Shown one piece after another: positions 42,576 to 50,858 of a stretch of 64,000 nt of DNA; position 1 is the stretch's first letter; every line of letters begins with the position of its first letter. The notes beneath the pieces are model-generated. The model was not told where the DNA came from and ran no database searches. It saw only the letters and a list, made by a program, of their open reading frames with translations. The stretch is from Methanocalculus chunghsingensis (GTDB lineage: Archaea; Halobacteriota; Methanomicrobia; Methanomicrobiales; Methanocorpusculaceae): contig NZ_JWHL01000006.1 of NCBI RefSeq assembly GCF_018132105.1, positions 1 to 64,000 of the forward strand, given 5' to 3'. Both the position numbers and the translations under genes were made by a program.

Positions 42576-44252
42576 GTGAAGGTTATGAAACATCGTATTT
42601 TCTCCTTAATGGCACTGCTCATCCTCATGGTTCTTTTTGTGCCACCTGCTGTTGCTGATGAACCACATCAGAATGACGACATCCTCCTCTTATCTGATAA
42701 CTCCCTGACTCTGGATGGACAGATAAGTGGTTCACGGGTTATTCAGGTTGAATCTCCCCACCCATATCCGAATAACTATGACTACACCTGGACAATAACA
42801 CAGCCTGGTGCCGACCAGATGCGTATACATTTCGATACACTCGGGCTGTATGATTCTGTTGATAGGGTAAGGCTCTATGATGGCGGCAACCAGTTACTTA
42901 CCACGTATTATGGCTCCCGAGCGAATGAAGATTTATGGTCGGAATGGTATACCACTGATACAATAAAGGTACGACTAGAAACCGGTGGTAGTGGTACTGC
43001 TTATGGCTTTTTAATCGATTTTATTGAGACCGGTAACGGGCTTATCTCTCCGATATTTTCGATAGGTGATAGTGTATATGTGCAAAACTCCGATTCTGGG
43101 TTAAATGTCCGTGATTCCCCGGGCCATGGGACAATAATCCTTGGAGAGGTGCATAATGGCGATAGAGGTACGATACTTGAAGGGCCAATTCGGGCCCCCA
43201 TTGGGGGTGTTGTGCATACATGGTGGAAGGTTGCATGGGATGGTGGATTGAATGGCTGGTCAACTGAGAGATATCCTCGCGGTGATTTCTATCTCAAAGT
43301 TATCACTTCATCTCCATCGAATCCGCCTGTGGCTGCATTCACCGGAACCCCGGTTACCGGACAGGTCCCGCTTGCTGTGAGCTTCACCGATCAGTCGACA
43401 GGCACTCCGACAGAATGGCAGTGGAACTTCGGTGATGGAAACACTTCCACAAATCAACATCCGATGCACACCTACACGTCAGCTGGAACGTACACCGTCA
43501 GTCTTACCGTAACGAATGCCGATGGTACCGCCACCGAGACGAAGACAGATTATATCATCGTTGATTCCTTGGTACTTCCAGGCGCGAACTTCAGCGCCAC
43601 TCCTACCTTTGGAAGAGTCCCTCTTGCTGTGAGCTTCACCGATCAGTCGACAGGCACTCCGACAGAATGGCAGTGGAACTTCGGTGATGGAAACACTTCC
43701 ACAAATCAACATCCGATGCACACCTACACGTCAGCTGGAACGTACACCGTCAGTCTCACCGTAACGAATGTCGATGGTACCGACACCGAGACGAAAAAAG
43801 ATTACATCACTGTTGATCCACTGGTACTTCTAATAGCGAACTTCATTGCAAACACCACGAACGGATATGCCCCGCTTGCGGTTCAGTTCAACGATACCTC
43901 CACCGGGACACCCGGCTCCTGGCTATGGGACTTCGGTGACGGAGGAACCAGCACGGATCAGGATCCGCTCCATACCTACACCCGAATCGGGACAAACAAT
44001 GTGACACTCACCATATCCAACGAGCATGGAGAAACCACCGAACACAAACAGGACTACATCTCCGTCCACCTTCGTGCAGACTTCAACCGAAATGGCAGAA
44101 TCGATATCGGGGATGTGGCAAAAGTTGCGTATATGGCAGTTGGCCTGATCGCAGATGATCCCGAGGCCCGGCTCATGGGTGGTGCCCAGGTCACAGGAGC
44201 CGATGCGGCAAAGATCGCCTATTTCTATGTAGGGGCGATCCCAGCATTGTGA
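42576..44252 (+). CDS. Secreted multidomain protein: CUB-like, SH3-like, three PKD, dockerin-like
   Basis: The 558-residue product has a signal peptide (LMALLILMVLFVPPAVA), a CUB-like jelly roll (about 45-150), an SH3-like domain (about 165-240, with VYVQNSDSGLNVRDSPG), three PKD domains (about 250-330, 335-415, 420-495), each with the W-x-F-G-D core, and a C-terminal pair of dockerin-like calcium loops (DFNRNGRIDIGDVAKVAYM and GADAAKIAYF). The first two PKD domains are nearly identical. It is likely a cell-surface or extracellular adhesion protein; the dockerin suggests docking to a cohesin, none of which is seen here. GTG (42576) or ATG (42585) may start it. Confidence 0.85.
   Translation: MKVMKHRIFSLMALLILMVLFVPPAVADEPHQNDDILLLSDNSLTLDGQISGSRVIQVESPHPYPNNYDYTWTITQPGADQMRIHFDTLGLYDSVDRVRLYDGGNQLLTTYYGSRANEDLWSEWYTTDTIKVRLETGGSGTAYGFLIDFIETGNGLISPIFSIGDSVYVQNSDSGLNVRDSPGHGTIILGEVHNGDRGTILEGPIRAPIGGVVHTWWKVAWDGGLNGWSTERYPRGDFYLKVITSSPSNPPVAAFTGTPVTGQVPLAVSFTDQSTGTPTEWQWNFGDGNTSTNQHPMHTYTSAGTYTVSLTVTNADGTATETKTDYIIVDSLVLPGANFSATPTFGRVPLAVSFTDQSTGTPTEWQWNFGDGNTSTNQHPMHTYTSAGTYTVSLTVTNVDGTDTETKKDYITVDPLVLLIANFIANTTNGYAPLAVQFNDTSTGTPGSWLWDFGDGGTSTDQDPLHTYTRIGTNNVTLTISNEHGETTEHKQDYISVHLRADFNRNGRIDIGDVAKVAYMAVGLIADDPEARLMGGAQVTGADAAKIAYFYVGAIPAL
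43371..43504 (+). repeat. 134-bp perfect direct repeat in PKD gene, copy 1
   Basis: Bases 43371-43504 and 43623-43756 are identical over 134 bases, and similarity continues past both ends with single changes. The unit spacing of 252 bases equals 84 codons, one PKD domain. Confidence 0.95.
43623..43756 (+). repeat. 134-bp perfect direct repeat in PKD gene, copy 2
   Basis: This is the second copy of the repeat at 43371-43504. Identity at silent positions shows recent duplication or ongoing gene conversion. The third PKD domain is clearly diverged. Confidence 0.95.
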
Positions 44253-44314
44253 TCTCTTATCAGTGTCTTGTGGAGCAGAAACGAGATGATATAAGATGAG
44301 GGTGTCGAAACACC

Positions 44315-44373
44315 TTCATTGAATATTTTCAGGTTCTCCGGCTGGGTTGCGGCCTCATCATCAAGGACGGCGA
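44315..44373 (-). pseudogene. Fragment of the neighbouring metE gene
   Basis: These 59 bases match 45164-45222 inside metE at 51 of 59 positions in the same orientation, and the minus-strand frame still reads AVLDDEAATQPENLKIFNE against AVLDIEAATQPENLGIFNE in metE. The match stops abruptly on both sides. It is a partial-duplication remnant, separated from metE by the toxin-antitoxin genes. A minus-strand frame of 66 codons (44225-44425) covers it and is not a real gene. Confidence 0.75.
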
Positions 44374-44378
44374 AGCCT

Positions 44379-44666
44379 CTAATAACCGTATCTTTTATGA
44401 GCCTGTTCGATCGGCAGGATCTCATGGATAATTACGAGTTTTTCTTCTTTATCGATCTCGTAAAAAACAGTATACCTGCGGGAGATGTGAAGCCGGTATA
44501 TGACAACGCCGCCCCGTAGAATCAGCTTTTCTTTATCTCCATGGTTTCCTGGAAAAGGATCTTCTTCCAGCCGCATTAAAGCAGTTTTTATGATTCTACG
44601 GGTTTTTTCCGGGAGATGATTGATCTCATCAGCCAACTCATGCCAGAGAATAAGGGAAAATGTCAA
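44379..44666 (-). CDS. RelE/ParE-type toxin
   Basis: This 95-residue protein has the RelE/ParE superfamily layout: two N-terminal helices (LPEKTRRIIKTALMRLEED), then beta strands (LILRGGVVIYRLHISRRYTVFYEID, KLVIIHEIL) ending KRYGY. It would cleave mRNA at the ribosome or inhibit gyrase, depending on subgroup. The gene overlaps the antitoxin stop by 4 bases. Together they sit between metE and its fragment, which suggests arrival or rearrangement at this site. Confidence 0.82.
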   Translation of the reverse strand: MTFSLILWHELADEINHLPEKTRRIIKTALMRLEEDPFPGNHGDKEKLILRGGVVIYRLHISRRYTVFYEIDKEEKLVIIHEILPIEQAHKRYGY

Positions 44667-44863
44667 TCCTTAATCTCCGATAATGAAACATAGCTATCTT
44701 TCCGACGACTGCTCCAGGTACTGACATCTTCCTCAAGCCTGCGTCTCTTTCGGTCCTCGATCATCTCTGACAGGAGATCTGTATAGGTCTGACCTGCCGC
44801 TCTCATTTCAGCAAGCTCCTTCCAGACATGTTCTGTTACCGGGATCCGTTTTACTGCTGACAT
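44663..44863 (-). CDS. Antitoxin of the RelE-type pair
   Basis: This 66-residue, highly charged protein starts with a ribbon-helix-helix-like segment (KRIPVTEHVWKELAEMR) and ends with a disordered acidic tail (WSSRRKDSYVSLSEIKD) that would wrap the toxin. It matches the size and arrangement of archaeal antitoxins. It should also repress its own promoter. The start ATG is followed by metE 67 bases upstream on the same strand. Confidence 0.75.
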   Translation of the reverse strand: MSAVKRIPVTEHVWKELAEMRAAGQTYTDLLSEMIEDRKRRRLEEDVSTWSSRRKDSYVSLSEIKD

Positions 44864-44929
44864 GAACGCAATGTAAGTATTGTAAGTATGAATACTTTTG
44901 GTTTGTTCTTGATCTTCAGCCCCCGCATT

Positions 44930-45841
44930 CTATTTATACTCCCTTCTCACCAGCCTGACCGCCTCGCACATCCGGGAGAGCTTTGCAGCCGCCCCCTCCG
45001 GGGTATGCATCCGCAGGCCGCAGTCCGGGTCGATCAGGATCGTCTCAGGTGAGAATACATCGATACATCGTTCTATCCGCTCTTTGATCAGCCCAACCGG
45101 TTCAACGTCATGGTCTGAAGATGCCACACACCCGCACCCGATCATCTTCCCACGGAGATCCTTTTCATTGAATATCCCAAGGTTCTCCGGCTGGGTTGCG
45201 GCCTCGATATCAAGGACTGCGATCGGCAGGCGGAGGAGGTCATCGATGATTCCGGCGAGCGGCCCGCAGACATGCACGCAGACAGGAATCTCCACTGCGC
45301 CTGCGATGATCCCGATCGCCTCCGTCCCGGTTGCTATATCGGCGGCTCCCGTCGAGAGGATCGGCTCATCGATCTGGATCATACAGACCCCTTCCCGTGC
45401 AAGCGCCTGCGCCTCGGCGGCGAGGGCAGCGGCGATATCAAGGACAACTTCGTCTCTGTTCCTGTACTCAGGCGTTTTGATCCTGAGTGCATGGGCAATG
45501 GAGGAGGGACCGGTGAGGATGCCTTTGACCAACTTTGCCTGTGAGAGTGCATATCTGGTATCCCCGACCGTGATCCCGGATGCCGCAGGGAGAATACGGG
45601 AGATGATGGTATCATCCCGGATCCCTGGCAGCTTCCCGGCGAATGCCTGGATCATCCCTTCACGGACCTGTCCGTCCGAGATGATATCGATGCCCGCACG
45701 GATCTGCTCGGCAACAGCAAACCGGACCGCATGCCGATAGGGATCGATGATCGCGCCAAGTCCGGTCCCCTTCACTGCAGGGAAGCTCCCGACGACCGTC
45801 GTCGGGAGGATCATACCGGGATCGAATAGAGGCGAAGACAT
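44930..45841 (-). CDS. metE: Archaeal core MetE methionine synthase
   Basis: This cobalamin-independent-type MetE catalytic core, 303 residues, transfers methyl from a corrinoid or other donor to homocysteine. It keeps the zinc ligands HVCG near residue 210 and DCGLR near 280, and the start TTVVGSFPAV. Archaeal forms lack the N-terminal half found in E. coli MetE and use methylcobalamin in Methanothermobacter. It ends after LVRREYK. aspS lies 3 bases upstream on the same strand. Confidence 0.9.
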   Translation of the reverse strand: MSSPLFDPGMILPTTVVGSFPAVKGTGLGAIIDPYRHAVRFAVAEQIRAGIDIISDGQVREGMIQAFAGKLPGIRDDTIISRILPAASGITVGDTRYALSQAKLVKGILTGPSSIAHALRIKTPEYRNRDEVVLDIAAALAAEAQALAREGVCMIQIDEPILSTGAADIATGTEAIGIIAGAVEIPVCVHVCGPLAGIIDDLLRLPIAVLDIEAATQPENLGIFNEKDLRGKMIGCGCVASSDHDVEPVGLIKERIERCIDVFSPETILIDPDCGLRMHTPEGAAAKLSRMCEAVRLVRREYK

Positions 45842-45844
45842 GGC

Positions 45845-47137
45845 TTATGGGGTGACGCGGTGGCGGTCACGCGGGAAGAGGACCGCTTCACGGATGTTCT
45901 GGAGTCCGCACATCGTCATAACGAGCCGCTCGGCCCCAAGACCCCAGCCTGCATGGGGCGGCATCCCATATCGGAATGGCTTGAGATAGAACTCAAATCC
46001 TTCCGGCGAGAGTCCTTTGCTCCTGATCTGCTCGACGAGCTGGTCATGGATATGGCATCGCTGGGCTCCTGATGAGAGCTCCATCCGGGGATGCATCAGA
46101 TCAAAGGCATTGCAGATGGAGGGATCACGCTCGTTTGGCATCGCATAGTAGGGGCGGATGGCCGTCGGCCACTCGGTGATGAAGTAATGGGCTCCCATCT
46201 CCTCGCCGATTATCCGCTCACTTGCCGTCCCGAGATCATCGCCATAGGCGATCGGATCCTCGCTCTTCCTCGCCGCGATTTCGATCGCTTCGGCATAGGG
46301 AAGCCGGGGAAGCGTTGTGTCAGGGATGGCAGGGTCGGTTACCCCGAGGTGGGCGAGCTGGTCAGCACAGTCGTCGGCGACTGCCTGATAGACCGTTCTC
46401 ATCAGCCGTTCGAGGAGCTGCATCACATCTTCATGGTCGGCAAAGGAGACCTCGACATCGATCGATGTCGCCTCGTTGAGATGGCGGACAGTATTATGCT
46501 CCTCGGCACGGAAGATCGGGCCGATCTCAAAGACCTTCTCACAGCCGCCGGCCATCATCATCTGCTTGTACAGTTGCGGGCTCTGGCCGAGGAACGCCTC
46601 CTTCTCAAAGTATGCAATCGGGAAGAGCTCTGTTCCCCCTTCGGTTGCTGCAGCGACCACCTTCGGGGTGGTGATGTTGATGAACCCCTCATTGAAGAGG
46701 AATGAGTGTGTTGCCTCCATCACCCGGGACCGGATCTGGAAGATCGAGGCGATCCTCGGCCGCCTGACATCAAGGAACCTGGCATCAAGGCGTGTATCAA
46801 TCTCAGCAGGCACCTTCTCTGCAACATCGAGCGGCAGGGGTGAGGCCGCCTTTGCCAGGATCTCAAAGCTTTCCGGGACGAGCTCGCGGCCACCGGGGGC
46901 CTTTTCGGTCGCTTTGATGATCCCTGTCACCCTGACAACCGATTCGCGGGAGACCTCTTTGATGGCATGAAGGACCGCTTCAGGAACCTTCTTCTTGGGA
47001 ACAGTCACCTGCATGATACCGGTTCTGTCCCGGATGAGGAAGAATGCGAGCCCGCCGAGGTCCCGCTCTTCATGTACCCATCCGGCTATCGTTGCCTTCT
47101 CCAGATCAGGAGTGACCTCTTGTATTGGTATGCGCAT
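45845..47137 (-). CDS. aspS: Aspartyl-tRNA synthetase, probably non-discriminating
   Basis: This class II synthetase of 430 residues has an N-terminal OB anticodon-binding domain (to about 105) and a catalytic core with motif 2 FRAEEHNTVRHLNEA and motif 3 GWGLGAERLVM. At the two positions that set tRNA specificity in Thermococcus AspRS, this protein has His22 and Pro81 (AGWVHEERD and EKAPGG) rather than Trp and Lys, the state of non-discriminating enzymes that also charge tRNA-Asn for later amidation by GatCAB. It overlaps nothing; metE follows by 3 bases. Confidence 0.92.
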   Translation of the reverse strand: MRIPIQEVTPDLEKATIAGWVHEERDLGGLAFFLIRDRTGIMQVTVPKKKVPEAVLHAIKEVSRESVVRVTGIIKATEKAPGGRELVPESFEILAKAASPLPLDVAEKVPAEIDTRLDARFLDVRRPRIASIFQIRSRVMEATHSFLFNEGFINITTPKVVAAATEGGTELFPIAYFEKEAFLGQSPQLYKQMMMAGGCEKVFEIGPIFRAEEHNTVRHLNEATSIDVEVSFADHEDVMQLLERLMRTVYQAVADDCADQLAHLGVTDPAIPDTTLPRLPYAEAIEIAARKSEDPIAYGDDLGTASERIIGEEMGAHYFITEWPTAIRPYYAMPNERDPSICNAFDLMHPRMELSSGAQRCHIHDQLVEQIRSKGLSPEGFEFYLKPFRYGMPPHAGWGLGAERLVMTMCGLQNIREAVLFPRDRHRVTP

Positions 47138-47228
47138 AAAATCGAGTATTTGTATCTCTTACAAGGCAAAGAGGTTAACCCATCGTGGCTATCATAGCCT
47201 TTCAGGGGATGATGGTGAGAAAGAAACC

Positions 47229-47885
47229 TTATCCATCATCTACGAGGATGCCATGCTCCCGGCACCATCGTTCTTCTTCGGCGATGAGATTCTCCATATC
47301 TTTCGTCTCATCCCCCCATCCTGCAGAGATGGATCTCGCGGGTGAGAGGCACTGGCAGATGATACCATCATAGACCTGTGGCAGGACCCTGAGCCTGCGG
47401 TGATGAATAGCGATCTGGCGGCGTTCCTCAGGGGTGAGAGAGTCCCCCATCCTCTCTGCAATAGTCATATCCTGCCGGAGATCTGCAAAGACCTTGTTTA
47501 ATAAGCTGATGAACTCTCCCATACGGACCGGTTTCTTGATCCAACCGACGATCTCAGGTCCATATCTGATCATCTCGATCGGGAGGAAGACCTTGCCGGT
47601 GAGGATGAGAATCGGAATATCCTCATATGCGGGCACGTTCCGGATTGCTTTGAGTGTAGCCCATCCATCCATCGGTTCCATCATAATATCCAGGACGATG
47701 AGGTCGGGAATCGTCTCGGAGAGGATTTCAAGGCATTCTTCTCCACCGCCAGCTGTCATGACATGATATCCAAACTGGCTGAGGACATCCGGGATCATCA
47801 ACCTGAGGGCCGGGTTATCATCGACGAAAAGGATCAGTCTCTCGGTGTCACCGCTCTTCTCGCCGGGCTCAGGGTCACCACGCAT
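47229..47885 (-). CDS. Response regulator with uncharacterised C-terminal region
   Basis: An N-terminal receiver domain (residues 15-130) has acidic DD, phospho-acceptor Asp in VLDIMMEPMDG, Thr in ILILTGK and Lys in WIKKP. About 85 further residues (from MTIAERMGDSLTPEERRQ) form a helical domain with CQCL and SPAR that matches no DNA-binding type I know. It likely passes a signal to another protein. The upstream RNR gene ends 39 bases before it; A/T boxes there may hold its promoter. Confidence 0.8.
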   Translation of the reverse strand: MRGDPEPGEKSGDTERLILFVDDNPALRLMIPDVLSQFGYHVMTAGGGEECLEILSETIPDLIVLDIMMEPMDGWATLKAIRNVPAYEDIPILILTGKVFLPIEMIRYGPEIVGWIKKPVRMGEFISLLNKVFADLRQDMTIAERMGDSLTPEERRQIAIHHRRLRVLPQVYDGIICQCLSPARSISAGWGDETKDMENLIAEEERWCREHGILVDDG

Positions 47886-47924
47886 ATTTGCATTATTATA
47901 CTACATATTATTAAAAGGTTGCAA

Positions 47925-49628
47925 TTATTCTTCAGGTTCATATGTGCCACAGACAGAACAGCCATGGGGTCTATATACGGTATCCCGCCTGCTTCCGATC
48001 CGATAACATGTCACCCCCTTGAGACCAAGAGTCCAGGCTGATATGATAGCATGGGTGATCTCATCCATTATTGTATCTGATCTGAGATTGATTGTCTTGG
48101 CAATGGCTGCATGGGTATGGCGCTGAAACGCCGCCTGCATCCGGAGATGGTCATCCGGGCTGATATCCCCGGCAGAACGATAGAGCCTCCGGAAAGAATG
48201 ATGGAGCCAGTCTATATTCCGGAGTGTCCCCGTCGCTCTGATATGATCGATCACCTCTCTTCTCTTCACCTCTGCTGCACTCTCTGTGTACCCGCATCTG
48301 GCGATCTCTTCATCGAGTGCTCTTTTGAATACCGGATGAATCATCTCAAATTCCCGCCCTGCCGTATGACGGCGTATAGAGACAAAAGAGTAGACCGGCT
48401 CAATCCCCGGCGAGACTCCGGCAATGAGGGAGATGGTCCCGGTCGGCGCAATCGTGGTCAGCGCTGCATTTCGGATCGGTTCATGCCATATACTTCCTTC
48501 CCATGCTGGAAATACCCCCAGCTCTGCTGCACAGCATTTCGACTCATCGATTGCAGTCGCCGTGATGAATCCCATCACCTCTTCAGCAAAGGTTCGTGCC
48601 TCCTCTGAATCATACGGGATTCCTGCAAGAAGGAGGGTGTCATGGAGCCCCATCACCCCAAGGCCGATCTTTCGCGTCCTCCTTGTGGCTTCTGCAATCT
48701 CAGGGAGGGGATGGGTCGTCTGGTCGATGGCATTATCCAGGAAACGGACTGCAAGGCGGGTGATCTCATCGAGCTTATCCCAGGCAACCGATTGATTCTG
48801 AAGGAAAAGTGGCAGATTGATACTCCCGAGGATACAGGATTCATACGGGAGAAGAGGCTCCTCGCCACAGGGGTTTGTTGCCCTCATCGATCCAAGTGCC
48901 GGTGTCGGATTTGCAGCATTGATGGTATCGGCAAAAAGAACTCCAGGCTCCCCGTTCCGATGGATCCCCTCAACAATTGCTGAGAATACCTCCCGGACGC
49001 TGATCACCTCTCCGGAGATTGGGTGGATGGTGAGGATCTCATCATGAGATCCCTCCGTAAGCGCCTGCATATATCGATCAGGGATCATCACCGAGATATT
49101 GAAGTTCTCAAGCACCCCCTCCTCTTTTTTCGCAGTGATAAAGGAGAGGATATCCGGGTGGGCGATATCGAGGACACCCATGTTCGCTCCCCTTCTCCTC
49201 CCGCCTTCACGGATGACACGGGTCGCGGTGTCAAAGATCTCCATAATCCGGACCGGTCCGGGTGAGATCCCCCCACCTTCTTTAATGGGAGTTCCGCAGG
49301 GTGGAATTTCTGAAAATGAATACCCCGTTCCGCCATCGTTTACCTGGATGATCGCTCCTTCCCGCAATGCTCTGAAGATTTCAGGGATGGTGGGCCCAAC
49401 CGGAATGACAAAACAGGCGGAGAGCTGGGGATTTCTGGTCCCTGCGTTCATCAGGGCAGGAGAGTTTGGGAGGAAGAGGAGATCCTCCATCATGTGGAGA
49501 AACTGCTCACGCTCAGCCTCATCCTTTCCGATGGCAGATGCGACACGGGAGCAGATATCAGAGAAGCTCTTCTCTCCCGGCTGGAGGTACCTGCTCTTCA
49601 GGATATGATCCCGTATCGCTCCGTTCAT
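47925..49628 (-). CDS. nrdJ: Adenosylcobalamin-dependent (class II) ribonucleotide reductase
   Basis: The enzyme reduces ribonucleotides to deoxyribonucleotides using adenosylcobalamin. The start of the barrel has LPNSPALMNAGTRNPQLSACF with the first redox cysteine, and NPCGEEPLLPYESC with the thiyl-radical cysteine and the glutamate. IAPTGTISLIAG is the phosphate loop. The C-terminal GCSVCGTYEPEE holds the CxxC that delivers electrons. At 567 residues it is a compact form. The secreted-protein gene stands 4 bases upstream and the response regulator downstream. Confidence 0.93.
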   Translation of the reverse strand: MNGAIRDHILKSRYLQPGEKSFSDICSRVASAIGKDEAEREQFLHMMEDLLFLPNSPALMNAGTRNPQLSACFVIPVGPTIPEIFRALREGAIIQVNDGGTGYSFSEIPPCGTPIKEGGGISPGPVRIMEIFDTATRVIREGGRRRGANMGVLDIAHPDILSFITAKKEEGVLENFNISVMIPDRYMQALTEGSHDEILTIHPISGEVISVREVFSAIVEGIHRNGEPGVLFADTINAANPTPALGSMRATNPCGEEPLLPYESCILGSINLPLFLQNQSVAWDKLDEITRLAVRFLDNAIDQTTHPLPEIAEATRRTRKIGLGVMGLHDTLLLAGIPYDSEEARTFAEEVMGFITATAIDESKCCAAELGVFPAWEGSIWHEPIRNAALTTIAPTGTISLIAGVSPGIEPVYSFVSIRRHTAGREFEMIHPVFKRALDEEIARCGYTESAAEVKRREVIDHIRATGTLRNIDWLHHSFRRLYRSAGDISPDDHLRMQAAFQRHTHAAIAKTINLRSDTIMDEITHAIISAWTLGLKGVTCYRIGSRRDTVYRPHGCSVCGTYEPEE

Positions 49629-49632
49629 GCGG

Positions 49633-50799
49633 TTACCCTCCTATTCCTGAGATGATCCGATGTATATGTGGTACAATAAATTCGATGAAGGAATCGATGA
49701 GGGCCCCAATCTTTTCAAATGAGATGAGATCAGGATATATTCCCCCGGTATCATCTGGTGCAGGGAGGGGATCCGGGGTATGGGCCGGTGTCGTATCGGT
49801 CGTTGGTACCGGAGTTGGTGAAGGGGGTATGACGGGTATCTCTTCAGGTTCTTCCAACAGATCTGCTATAGATGCCGGATGAATAAAGATTGCTCCTTCA
49901 CGTGCGTACCCGTCAGGGCCGCACTGGCTGATCTCAAGGAGGGGAAAACCTGCGTCTGGAGGAACCCCTCCGGTGACGGCAACCCTGAGGCCGACATTCT
50001 CCCGCTGTGGATAGGAGAGCTCAAAGCCGGGTATGGTGTAGTAAGGGCTCCTCCGTGTTGATGATGGCATCTCCGCACCATTCCGGATGAGGGTCACTTC
50101 CCATGCCGGGTCGATGAGTGCCGACCTGAGCCGGAGGGTATCTGTTCCAGGAAACGATGTTGAACGGAGGCGATCGAAGGAGAGCCGGGTTCTGAGGGTA
50201 ACTGTCTCCCCGGGTGTCACCTCCCCTGCCGGAGTGGTGTATCGGGGTGAAATGGTGAAGGCGGAGAGATCCGGCGGGGGTGGTGCAATGATGACCGGAT
50301 CCGGTATCCCTCCGGAGGGGATGATCCCTGATGGAGAGACGATCTGTGAGACCGAGTATTCATTATCTTCCCGGAGCTGATAGGATCCGTCAAGCTGCCG
50401 CACCCTGATGATGGATAGCGGTGCATCTGAGCCGTTTCCAGGAACCGTTCCCCTGAGACTGATTGAGAGAGTGACATCCTCAGCTGCCGGGTATGAGAGT
50501 TCCCACCCGGATATCCTCTCCCGGGATCTCACCGACTGCCTGAGCGTGCTCTCTCCCCCACCCCTTCTCAGGATCACGGTCCATTCCGGATTCGTGAGAT
50601 CGGTTTGGAGCTCCAGGATGTCTCCTGACGGGAAGGAGAGGAGTTCGAGTCCAGGAAAGCCGAGATTGACAAGAACAGTCTTTTCATCTCCCAAAATGAG
50701 ATATCCATCCGGAATTCCATCAGAATCCAGAACGACAAATCCTGCTGCTGAAGGGATGAGGAGGATGAGGATTGCACAAGAGATGATTCCCCGCATCAT
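49633..50799 (-). CDS. Secreted protein with a duplicated domain and C-terminal amphipathic tail
   Basis: A signal peptide (IISCAILILLIPSAAG) is followed by two related beta-rich domains at about residues 30-165 and 190-310: each has F/TL-E-L..DL-NPEWTVILRRG..SRERISGWELSYPAAEDV-type strands, most visible as GWELSYPAAEDV and GFELSYPQRENV. A Pro/Thr/Asp-rich linker (about 325-355) leads to a hydrophobic end that could anchor it. No known family is clear. The next gene starts 5 bases later, so it may share the RNR transcript, perhaps by chance. Confidence 0.65.
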   Translation of the reverse strand: MMRGIISCAILILLIPSAAGFVVLDSDGIPDGYLILGDEKTVLVNLGFPGLELLSFPSGDILELQTDLTNPEWTVILRRGGGESTLRQSVRSRERISGWELSYPAAEDVTLSISLRGTVPGNGSDAPLSIIRVRQLDGSYQLREDNEYSVSQIVSPSGIIPSGGIPDPVIIAPPPPDLSAFTISPRYTTPAGEVTPGETVTLRTRLSFDRLRSTSFPGTDTLRLRSALIDPAWEVTLIRNGAEMPSSTRRSPYYTIPGFELSYPQRENVGLRVAVTGGVPPDAGFPLLEISQCGPDGYAREGAIFIHPASIADLLEEPEEIPVIPPSPTPVPTTDTTPAHTPDPLPAPDDTGGIYPDLISFEKIGALIDSFIEFIVPHIHRIISGIGG

Positions 50800-50858
50800 A
50801 CATGATCATCATCGCAGGAGATGAAAGATGCTTTCGTTCTTGAGTTCTATTATGGTCT

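Noticed and set aside
44225-44425. 66-codon frame over the metE fragment
   Set aside because: Only a short central part resembles MetE; the rest is unrelated, so it is a remnant and not a gene.
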